Below, in pieces: positions 34,701 through 44,000 of a stretch of 64,000 nt of DNA. Both the position numbers and the translations under genes were made by a program. Position 1 is the first letter of the stretch. The number at the start of each line of letters is the position of its first letter. Origin of the DNA: Cyanophora paradoxa. Taxonomy: Eukaryota; Glaucocystophyceae; Cyanophorales; Cyanophoraceae. A model generated the notes under the pieces. That model was given only the letters and a program-made list of their open reading frames with translations. It ran no database searches and was not told the origin of the DNA. The stretch is from the NCBI GenBank assembly GCA_004431415.1, contig QPMI01000130.1, positions 29,930 through 93,929 on the forward strand, read 5' to 3'.

Positions 34701-36629
34701 CCGCCGCACTTCGCGGCTCCGCTGAGCGCGGGGGACGTGCACGCGGCGTACGCGGCGCTGGCCTCGCCCGAGGCGCTGCGGCTGGCGGAGGCGGAGGGCG
34801 GGGCCCTCGACGACGACCAGCGCGCCTTCCTCGAGGCCCTCCTCGCCAAGGCGCCCCGCCCCCGCCCCGCCCCCGCCCTCGTTCCGCCTCTGACGGGGGC
34901 GCAGGAGCCGGCCGCCCGCCCCGCCCCGGACCGCCTCCTCGTGCGCCCCGCCCCCGCCCCCGCCCCCACCCCCGCGCCGGGGCCGGCGCCGGGGGCGACG
35001 GGGGCGCCGCAGGCGCACTCGTTCTTCGCGGGACGGAGGGCGACGAGGCGGCCCCGCGCGGCGGCCCCAGCGGCGCCGGCACCCCGCCCCCTCTCCCGCC
35101 GCGACTCCCTCGGCGCGCCCCCTGCCCCCGCCGCGGACGCGCCCTGACGCGGGGCGGCAGGCTCGGCGGGGCGGCGGGGCGGCGGGGGCCGGGGCGGGCG
35201 GTGCGGGCGGCGGAGGTGGCGGGGGCGCTGGGGCGGAGCGGGGGGATGCTGGAGCGCGTGCGGGCGCTGGAGGCGGAGCGGGCGGACTGGGAGCGGGAGC
35301 GCGCCGCCCTCACCGCTGAGGTCGCCAACCTCGAGCGCCAGGTGCCCCCGCCCCGCCCCCGAGGCCCGCCGCGGCGGACGGGGCGCCTGGACAGGTTCGG
35401 GAGCGGGAGCGTGCGCGGGGGGCGGCGGAGGAGGCGGCGCGGGCGTGGGAGGACCAGCTCGGCCTTCTCCGCGGCGAGATGCTCGCCCGCGAGGCCCGCC
35501 CCCTCGCCCCCGCCCCCCGCCGCCCCCCGCCACTCTTTCGGCGCGCGAGGCGGGCGGGGGGCGCAGGCGGCGCTGGACGCGGCGCGGGAGGAGGTGCACC
35601 TCCTCAAGGCCCGCCTCATGAACTCCGAGAACGACGGCCCGCCCCGCCCCGCCGCCCCCTCGTCTCCGGGCGCCGCGGCTGACGGGCGGGGGCAGTGGCG
35701 CACCTGACGCAGCAGCTGCGGACAGCACAGCAGCAGGCGAAGGCCTCCCCGCTCGCCGCCCTCCTCCCCTCCGGCATCATCGACTCCCTCCTCGGTGCCC
35801 CCGCCCCCGCCCCGCCGCCCCCGCCCCCTCTGAGGCGGGGCAGGGGCGACGGGGGCGGGCGGGTGCCTGCCGGGGGCGGGGCCGGTGGAGGGGCGGGCCC
35901 CGGGGCGGCGGCGGCCAACGCCTTCCTCTCCCTCGCCCTCTGCGGCTCCCCGCCCGGCCGCCCGCCCCCGCCGTCCCCGCCTCCCCGCCGGCACCCCCGG
36001 CCCGCCCACGGCCACGTCCACACCAGCCCCCCGCCCCAGCGCACCCCGCCCCCGGACCCGCGCCGGCGCCCGCGCCGGGACCCCAGGGGTACGGGGCGGG
36101 CCGGGCCGCAGGGGTACGGGGCGGGGCCGGGGCCGCAGGGTACGGGGCGGGGCCTGCGGGGGCCCGGGGTCGTCGCGGGGGATGGCGATGGAGATGGGCC
36201 TCGGGGGCTCCAACTCGGCCCGCGCCCGCCCCGCCTACGCCCTCGCCCAGCCCACCCCGCCCATCGTCCGCCCCGCCCCACGCCCCCCTCGAGAGGCCCC
36301 TCTGACCCCAGCGCAGGCGGCGGCGCCCGTCCCGCGTTCCGACTCGTTCCGCGGGGGCCAGGGGGCCCCGGGGGCCCGCCTTCCCCGCCCCGCACAACGC
36401 CGCCCCGAGCCGCGTCCCCGCGCCAGCCCCGCCGCACGGGCACTACGCGCCGCCGCCGCCGCCGCACGTGACGGGCGGGGCGTACGGCCCCGTGCACGGC
36501 GGGGCGGCCATGGGGCCGCCGATGGCCCCCGGGATCGGGGTGGCGGGCGTGCCGCAGATCCCCGTGCCGCGGTACGAGGGGGCGCCCGGCTGGATGGCCC
36601 CCCAGCAGGTCTACGGCCACCCCCGCTAG
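29786..36629 (+). CDS. ankyrin-repeat / pseudokinase / coiled-coil protein
   Basis: One long multi-exon gene, ATG at 29786 (M-A-S-N-S-S-L-S), stop at 36627-36629. Exons to about 33000 encode roughly 13 ankyrin repeats with clear consensus, such as R-T-A-L-H-L-A-A-L-A-G-S, R-T-P-L-H-C-A-A-A-A-G-C, A-T-P-L-H-L-A-A-A-S-G-H and S-P-L-H-M-A-A-K-H-G-H. From 33460 a protein-kinase-like domain follows: A-R-V-T-L-R-L-F (where VAIK would be, the Lys replaced), S-P-Y-A-L-V-T-E-A-P (hinge), G-F-V-H-G-A-L-S-A-G-Q-F-G (catalytic loop, HRD changed to HGA), and D-V-F-R-A-G-H-I-L-A-E|V-L-T-G-R. With these changes it should be catalytically dead. After 35190 come coiled-coil exons (L-E-A-E-R-A-D-W-E-R-E-R; T-Q-Q-L-R-T-A-Q-Q-Q) and a Gly/Pro-rich tail. 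GC-AG introns at 33905-33954 and 35637-35695 support continuity. A split into two or three genes is possible but no stop/start pair forces it. Confidence 0.75.
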
Positions 36630-37359
36630 CCCGGCCCCCTGCGGGGCCCCCTCAGGACCCCGGGCCCTCCTCTCGCCCCGAGGCTTGAGATACGTATACA
36701 GTAGTGTTGCAACTGGGATTATGCACGAGTAGCGGCACGTGTGCGTCGACAGGCCTAGGATCTTTGCAATTGAGCGAGCTCTCCGAGGCTCAGTCCAAGT
36801 CTGCATGCGGCGCACCGAGGCTCATGATCACTGCATCATGACTCATGATCATGATCAGTGATCCAGAGTCAAATTGAAGTTTGCACGAGTCTGTTAGAAT
36901 TAACTAGTAACATTAAAAATCGCCTGGTCCCGATGCCCACACCCTGCAGCACTGCGGCATGCAGTCTGCAACCGTTAGCGATATCGATGAATCTCGCCAA
37001 GTGTCGCGGCGCGATGTCGTCATAGTACGAGTTGTTTATTGCACTTGAATCGCTCGATGCCCGCCAGCGGCCCGTTACGCCCGACCCCCAAGCGGTGCTC
37101 CTCAGTCGGGGCAAAATTCAAGGCTTCTGCATTACGCAAAACGGCCCACAGCTTTCCAACTGCCACTGCCTACGCCAACCGGACAGACGCCCGCCCTAGG
37201 GACTGCGGCCAGGAACGCTAAAGAAACTGAGAAAGGCAAGGTATTATGCGGGAGGCGGGCCGGCGCGCCGTCGCGCCGGCGCCAACTGTTCAAGAAATAA
37301 TTACAACCACGGGTCCGCCGCCGGGCGGCGGAGGTGGTGCCGGAGAGGCCGGGGGGCGC
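36630..37359. other. intergenic, convergent
   Basis: About 730 bp, lower GC, with TCATGATCATGATCAGTGATC palindromes at about 36838-36862. No exon recognised. Pyrimidine-poor and without a clear polyadenylation motif. Confidence 0.5.
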
Positions 37360-38811
37360 TTAGGCGCGCTTGGGGACCTTGGACTCCCAGCCCTGGGAGA
37401 CGGCCCACGAGGGCTGCTTGTTCGGCTGCACCGCCACCGACTTGGCGACGTTGAGCCAGGCGAGCGGGTTGCCGGCCGACTGGGAGCCGCTGGCCGAGAA
37501 GGCGCGGCGGGGGGCGACCGAGGAGAAGACGGAGAAGGGCTGCTTGGCGCGGTAGTCGGCGCCGTAGCGGGGGGTCTTCATGAGGAAGGGGGTCTCGCCG
37601 GTGGCGCGGCCGGCGAGGACGCGCTGGCGCTGGAACGGCACGGTGTGCTCGCCGAAGTTGGCCTTGTACTCGTCCGACTCGACGAGGGCGTCGATGAAGC
37701 CGTGCACGCCCTTGTTGGCGATGACGATCGACCACGCGATCTTCTCCGCCTGGCTGTACACGTCGCGCCCGAGGATGCGCTGCACCGCGATCTCGACGAA
37801 GCTGCCGCCGCGCCTCAGCAAAGGAATGGAAAGGAAAGGGGAGACGGGCGGGCGGGCGGACCGGTAGTTGGAGTTGGTGTCGAAGTTGGTGGCGAGGAAG
37901 GCCGGAGAGGTGGCGAGGCCCTTGACGAACTCCTTGACGGTGATCCGCCCGTCGCGCACGCGCGTCTCCAGCTCGACCTGGCGGTCCGCAGCCAGGTGGT
38001 GCACGTTCATGATCTGCCGCCGCGCGCCGCCCCCCGTCAGCCACGCCCGACCGGCCGGCGCGGCGAGCGCGGACGGCCTGTACCTGGTTGTACGCGGCCC
38101 AGATCATGGCGTCGCGCTCAGCGACGGTCGGCTGCTCGGCGGTGTTGAAGCGGGTCGGGGCATCGGTGGTGATGCGCTCGAAGCCGGCTGCGCGGCGCCC
38201 GGTGAGCGGCGAGCCCTCGGCGAGACGTGCGATTCAAACAGGCTCACCGACGCGCGAGTTCTGGCAGGTGGGGGCGTACTTGAGGAGGGGGATGGACGCG
38301 CCAGTGGTGGCCACGCCGATGACCTTCGCCGGCTTGCCCTCGGTGGTGAGCGACGCGAGCTCGAAGTCAATCGAGTTCTTCTGCGCGACCCTGCCGCACC
38401 GCCGGACGTCAGGATCCCGACTTGGAGCGGCGCCGAGGGGTGGACTCACGAGACGAAGCGGCGGACAACGCTGGTCGACTTGCCAGCGCGGCCGGTGGCC
38501 TTGATGTCCTTAGCCGAGCCGGTGGTCTTCGAGAACTTCAGCTTGGCGCTGATCTCGAACGACGCCTGCTGGGCCGCCGGGGCAGCCTGAACGCTCTTGC
38601 CCAGGTGCTCGCTGCGCCGGCCAATCGTCAGAAAAACTGCCAAAGCAAACAGGTGGACGCGATGGAAGGCTGGCGAGGCTCGCCAAGACGAAACCGACTC
38701 GCGCTAGGAATTCAGGCCGGCGGAGGCGGGAAAGGCAGCTACGCACCGGGCATTAATGTCAACGGACTGGCGGAGGCCCGCGGGCGTGAGGGCGACGGCG
38801 AACGCGTTCAT
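37360..38811 (-). CDS. cpcG: phycobilisome rod-core linker CpcG, nuclear-encoded with plastid leader
   Basis: Links phycocyanin rods to the allophycocyanin core of the phycobilisome on the thylakoid. ATG at 38811; M-N-A-F-A-V-A-L-T-P-A-G starts a leader with Phe at position 4, and cleavage near S-V-Q-A|A-P-A-A is plausible. A region of about 70 residues not usual in CpcG follows. The CpcG core then appears in order: I-P-L-L-K-Y-A-P-T-C-Q-N-S-R-V, A-M-I-W-A-A-Y-N-Q, A-D-R-Q-V-E-L-E-T-R-V-R-D-G, I-T-V-K-E-F-V-K-G-L-A-T-S, N-S-N-Y-R|G-G-S-F-V-E-I-A-V-Q-R-I-L-G-R-D, A-E-K-I-A-W-S-I-V-I-A, E-Y-K-A-N-F-G-E-H-T-V-P-F-Q-R and T-P-R-Y-G-A-D-Y-R. The stop is at 37362-37360 after V-P-K-R-A. Introns interrupt each block (for example about 37815-37862), so this is a nuclear gene. 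CpcG1 versus CpcG2 cannot be decided from the sequence alone. Confidence 0.93.
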
Positions 38812-39365
38812 GGCGGCGAACTGTGCTTCGAACTCGGATTCCTTCTCTGATCACCCGGCGCGCCTCTACCCCCCCGGCCCCTGAGTTCAAATTCAGAGTT
38901 CAAACTGCAAGTTGGCTCGTCCTCGCGCATCGAAGCTTTACGTCCTCGAAGCTTTACGACTGATTACATCTCTCTCGCCGCTCTCGCCGCCCAAGCTCCG
39001 CATGCCGGCGCCGGCCGCCCGGGCGCTCCCGTGCGCCGGCCCGCCGCGGCCGCCGGGCTGGCCGCAGCCGCGGCCGGGCGCAGCTGCACTGCGGCAGCTT
39101 AAGCTACGCTATAGCTATAGGCTGGCCGGCCGCGGCGCGCGCGCGCCATATGGCGGGCCGCCCGGCGCCCAATTGCATGCTTCGCATGCATTTCGAGTGT
39201 CCGACGATACAACTGGTTAATTTGACGGTGCGGTATGTACAGGTAACTCAAGATAAAGGGGCATGGACGCGCCGGCCAGCGCCGGCGTCTGCGACTAGAT
39301 ATCGATCCAGACGTGGGCCGCAGGTGCGCCCTGCCCCATGGAAAAGCTCGAGCGCTCGAGCTCAC
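38812..39365. other. intergenic upstream of cpcG
   Basis: About 550 bp. A direct repeat GAAGCTTTACG occurs at about 38932 and 38948. GCTATAGCTATAGGC lies near 39109, and GCATGCTTCGCATGC is a palindrome near 39176. No TATA box close to the cpcG start was seen. Confidence 0.45.
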
Positions 39366-41050
39366 GAGGCGGAGAGGGCGAGGGCCTGGCCGTCGGCGCC
39401 GGGGAGGGGGTACGAGTCCGCGGCGAACTTGCGCCAGCCGCCATCCACCCGCAGTTCCGTCATGTTCTGTTTTTGCGGGTGAGGGGGGGCCGGGGGCCAG
39501 GGGGTACCAGGGGTACAGAATAAGGCACCTTGACGGGGTTACGGAGGGCGTGCAGGCGGCGCCGCGCGGGGTCGCCGGCGTGCTCGACGACGTAGACCCT
39601 GGCGGGCGGGGCTGAGGGGGGGTACGCGGGTTGGGGGCGGAGGGGCTGCGCACCAGTACTTGTCGCCGCGGACGAGGGCGGGGTGGAGCTGGGAGAAGGC
39701 GAGGGCCACGCCGCGGGGGCCCCAGGCGCCGCGCAGGGCCTGCACCTCGATGCGGCGCTCCAAATCGCCGCATTCCCGCGACTCAAGGTCGCAGGCCGGG
39801 GTGCCGGCGGCAGCGAGGCGGCGCGGCTCACGCTTGCAGGCCAGCTCGTACTCCAGCGCGAGCTCCAGGGCCGCCTCCTTCAGCGCCAGGCGCTCCGAGG
39901 GGTCTAGCGCCCCCTCCCCCTCCTCCTCGTCGGCCTCGGCCTCGAGGTCGGTGACGCGGCGCACGGCGAAGCCCGTCGGCGAGTCCGAGAGCCGCCCACG
40001 CGCCGCCTTCAGCGGGGGCGCACCCTCCTCCGCCTCCTCCTCCGCCGGCTCCTTCTTCACGTTCGCCGCCCCCGCCGCGTTCTCCTTGCCCGCCCCCGCC
40101 CCGCCCGCCCCGCCCGAGCCGCCAGCGCCGGCGCCGCCGGAGCCGCGGCGCTTGCGCTTGCGGACGGTGGCGAGGTCGGGCGCGTCGGGCATGTAGTCGG
40201 CGTCCATCGCGTCCGCTGCCGCCGGCCGGCGCGTCAGCGGCCACGCAGGCGGCGCACGCTGGGCCCGCGGGCTGCCCCGCACCCAGGTTGGACTCGGCGG
40301 CCTCGGTCTCGCGGAGGGACTGCGGGGCGCGTGTGAGCGGGGCGGGGTCGCGGGGCAGCGGGGCAGCGGCGCCTGCTCGGCGTCGTCGAGGAGGGCGGCG
40401 ACCCAGGCGCGCTCCGCCTCGGGCAGCACCCACTTCCGCTGCCGCGCGTGCACCGCCCGCTTGATCGGCGCCTGCGCGGGCGCCGGGTTCGGCGTGGCCC
40501 CTGCGGGCGGGGCGGGGAGGGCGGGGCACCATGGTGAAGAGGACGGTGAGCTTGCTCTCGAGGGTGTCGTGCTCGGCGGCGTCCTCGAAGGAGTGGTTCA
40601 CGCACGCGCACACCTCCCGCGCCATCTGCCCCCGCGTCAGCCCCCGCAGCACCGCCGCGGCGCGGGGCCGGCGCGCCTGGCTCATGAGTTCCTCGGGGTC
40701 CTCGGTGACGATGGCGCGCCCCTGCGCGGCGTGAGGGCGGGGGCGGGACGTCGGGGGCGGGGGGGCGGGGGGTGGCGCCTTGCTGGAGAGCTTGGCCCTC
40801 CACCAGACCGTGCCGCCCTCCTCGTCGAAGAAGACCACGCAGTCGGGGTCCGCCACCTGCCCGCCGGCCCCGCCCCGCTCGCGTCCCAGGCGCGGGAGAG
40901 ATGGGGAAGGTCGGGGTTCGGCGCACGTCGACGTCGCCGTCGGCCCCCGCGTAGCGCCACTCGACGGCGAGGGAGGATGATGCGGCGGAACTCCCTTTTT
41001 CGCCCGGGGTCGCCGGCCCGGCCTTCTTATTCGAATTCGGGGCTTCAAGC
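39366..41050 (-). CDS. unknown protein with acidic/basic low-complexity middle
   Basis: Minus-strand exons give A-V-E-W-R-Y-A-G-A-D-G-D-V-D-V (about 40930-40975), D-P-D-C-V-V-F-F-D-E-E-G-G-T-V-W-W-R (about 40790-40855), a helix ending L-E-S-K-L-T-V-L-F-T-M (about 40535-40700), a K-R-A-V-H-A-R-Q-R-K-W block, then Y-M-P-D-A-P-D-L-A-T-V-R-K-R-K-R-R. A long Glu/Ala-rich stretch, G-D-K-Y-W-C-A and R-V-Y-V-V-E-H-A-G-D-P follow, and a last exon ends P-L-P-G-A-D-G-Q-A-L-A-L-S-A-S. K-R-K-R-R looks like a nuclear signal. I do not recognise the family. No ATG was found at the 5' side; the open frame begins right after a TAG at about 41052 that could be a splice acceptor. The gene may therefore be the 3' part of the GHKL-ATPase gene just upstream (41.08-46.3 kb) rather than separate. 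Confidence 0.5.
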
Positions 41051-41076
41051 TAGCGATCGCGAGCTAGGCCGCGAGC

Positions 41077-44000
41077 TAGGACGAGAGGATGTCCTCGCTC
41101 GATCGCGAGGTCCGTGGCGGGAGGTCAGTGGCCCGGAGCACCCGCTCCAGGTTGCCGTTCCCCCGCGCCCGCTCGAAGACCCCGGGGAATTCGTTCTTGA
41201 GGAGCTGGCAGACGAGCTCCTTGAGCCTGCCGCCGCCGTCGGCGTGGTGCGCATCGCGGAGCGGGCGGCGGCTCGCGCACTCGCGGGTGAGCTTGGAGCC
41301 CGGGCGGACGCGGGCGAGTGGGTTGAGCGACTCGGCCTCCAGGATGGGCCGCACCGCCCCCGAGAGGAGGCGCAGGCCGAGGGCCGCGAAGAGCGCCTTG
41401 AACTCCCCCAGCGTCCCGTCGGGCGGGTACCACCTGCCGCCCGACCCGTCGGCCTCGCGGGGCTGGGGCGGGCACCGGCGCCGGCTTCGGCCGCCGGGGC
41501 GAAGCGGGCGCACGCGAACTGGAGCTGGTCGGCGAAGAGCAGCTCGATGTGGCCCTGGTCCGGCACCACCACACACTCACGCTCCTGCGTGCCATCAGCC
41601 GCCGCGGGGGGCGCGGGGGGGCGTCGGGGCGCGCCTCGGCGGAGACGAAGGCCTTGCCGGTGTAGAGGGGGGCGGAGGCGACCCAGTCCTCCCACCAGTC
41701 CGGCCGCTCCTCGCCCCGGGCGATCTCGGCGAGGCGGCGGTAGCACTGGGCGAGGCCGCGCTCGAGGGTCTTGCGGGCGTCGGGGCCCTCGGGGACAGGC
41801 CGCCTGGCGAGGGCCGTCCAGCGGTCGGCGTAGAACTCGTCGTCGAGGTGCTCCCGCACGCCGAGCACGTCCACAAAGAACGGCTTCAGCTCCGCCCCGT
41901 AGTGCTCGCTCAGCGAAGGCACCTCCCGCCCCGCCGTCTCCTCCACCCGCGGCCACATCACCTGCTTCCAGATCAGAAGCACGCCGCGGGGCGCGGCGGT
42001 GCTGGCCGGGGCGGGGCGGGGCGGGCCTCGGAGGACTTGAGCCAGCGATGCCGGCCGGCCGGCACGTAGATGACGCGCTTCGACGCGAAGAAGGCTTGCA
42101 CGTGCTCGGCTCCGTACGTCCCCACGCGACGCAGCAGGAAGGCGTAGATCTTGCGCACGCTCTGCGCGGCCGGTCGCCTTCGAGAGGGAGGCGGGGCGGG
42201 GCGGGGCGGGAGGGGCGGCGCACGACATAATCGGCGGTGGAGAGGACGCCCTCCTCGGAGAGCTGCTGCAGGCGCCGCTTGATGTCGTTGAAGAGGGACT
42301 GCCGCCGCGCCCCGGCCCCTCAGGCCGCGTCGGCTGCGGGGCAGGGCCGGCCGGGACGGGACCTTGCTCTCGGAGGTGCGGAAGCCGAGGGCGGGGGCGA
42401 GGGCGGGCGGCACGTCGACGGCGACGCAGGGGCGCTCGTCACCGAGCAGCTCGTCGATCTCCGGGTCCTCCGAGAGGTACACCTGCCCCGGCTTCTGCAG
42501 GCCCGTCGTCGCTGCCCCGCCGTCAGGTTGGCGCCCCCGCGCCCCCGCGAGGGTGCCAGCGGACGCGGACCGGGGAACCAGTGGAGGCGCTGCATGTTGG
42601 ACCAGAGGTCGCTGGTGGTCGTTTCGACTCCCGCGTAGTCCCTGCTCTGGGGCGTGTAGCTCCACTCGATCCTCGCGTTCTGCACGTCCTTGACGGAGCC
42701 GGGGAGGGCCTGCGCGACGCTGAGGGGCTGCCGCGCACAGCGCGCGGCGCTGCCCGCCGGCCGCACCACAATCCACTGAAGGAAGGCCGTGACGCGGGCG
42801 TTGTGGTCGGCCGTGACCGCCGTCCCGGCTGCCTTCTCTTCGGCCAGCCAGCTGCGCGCCGTGAGCCGGACGCTGCGACGCCCAGGAAGGGTCGGAGGGC
42901 GGCAGAGCGGCAGGGCAGGACCTGGGGATGCGGGGCTGGCTGATGAGAATGGACTTCCTCTTTGCGCGCTGGATGCTGGCGATGCAGGAGGAGAGGGCGC
43001 GCTCGACGGGGGCGGGGAGCTCGAAGGGGTTCAACGCCGCCGCGCTCGAGGGGAAGCGGGGCACGCGCGGCACGCCCAAAACCTTCTCGAAAAAGTCGCG
43101 CCAGGAGCGCGCCTCCTCCGCCGACTGCACGTAGCCGCTCGAGAGGACGCTCAGGTCGCGCCGGTCGGCGCCCGTCGGAAGGACGAGAGGCCAGTTCGCC
43201 ACGAAGCCTTCGTCGCTCGCCGCCGCGGCGGCGCCGACGGCGTTCGCGGAGGACGATGTAGGAGGAGCTGGCCGCGGTCCCGCGCAGGCCGCTCTCGAAG
43301 AGGAGCGGCAGCCGCGCGCGGAGCACGGAGCGCGCGTTCTCCGTGATGCACTCGGAGCGCGCCGCCCACTTCTCCCGGCTGCGCCCGCTGCCGGTCAGGC
43401 GGGGCGGGGCGGGGGGCGGGCGCGGGGCGCGCATGAAGGAGGTGATCTGGAGGAGGGTCGGCCCGGCGAGAGTACGCTGGCCCCCGAGGCGGACAGCGAG
43501 CTCATCGATGTACGCGGCGAAGCTGAACGAGACGAGCCCGAGCACGTCCTGCGCCCCCGGGCCCAAGCGCAGCGTCGGCCCTGGTATGCGTAGGCGTCCC
43601 CGGGGCGGGCTGGCGCGGACCTCGAGCCAGCGGCGGAGAACGTCGTCCTTGGCGCGGGCGTCGAGGATGGCTCGGTGCGGGTGGGCCACTGGGAGCACGC
43701 CCCGCAGCGCCTCGCACGCCTCCACCGACTGCAGCAGCGCAAGCGCGTGGCTCCCGCCGTCCGCCGGCCGCAGGCACAGGAACGGCGCCGCGTCGCCGGC
43801 AGGGGCCTCCGCGAGCGGCACGAGGCCCAGCGGGCGCAGCTTGCCGGCGAGGCCGGCGGGGTTGGGCCAGCGCCGCGACTCGGGCATGAGGAGCTGCGCG
43901 GGGGCCTGGTGGGCGGGCCGTCGGGCGAGCGGGACTCGGGGCGCACGTCGTAGAGCTGGAGGAAGAAAGCCGGCTGCTGGGCCCCGATCCAGGCGCCGTC

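Noticed and set aside
33943-36213. A 756-codon minus-strand frame
   Set aside because: Antisense to the ankyrin-pseudokinase gene; Pro/Arg/Gly-rich with no motif. GC-rich DNA rarely contains stops on the opposite strand.
37246-38148. Plus-strand frame of 300 codons opposite cpcG
   Set aside because: Antisense shadow; the minus strand carries all CpcG motifs.
37360-38811. Bacterial (cyanobacterial) contamination as the source of cpcG
   Set aside because: The gene is split by introns with the same architecture as its neighbours and has a targeting leader.
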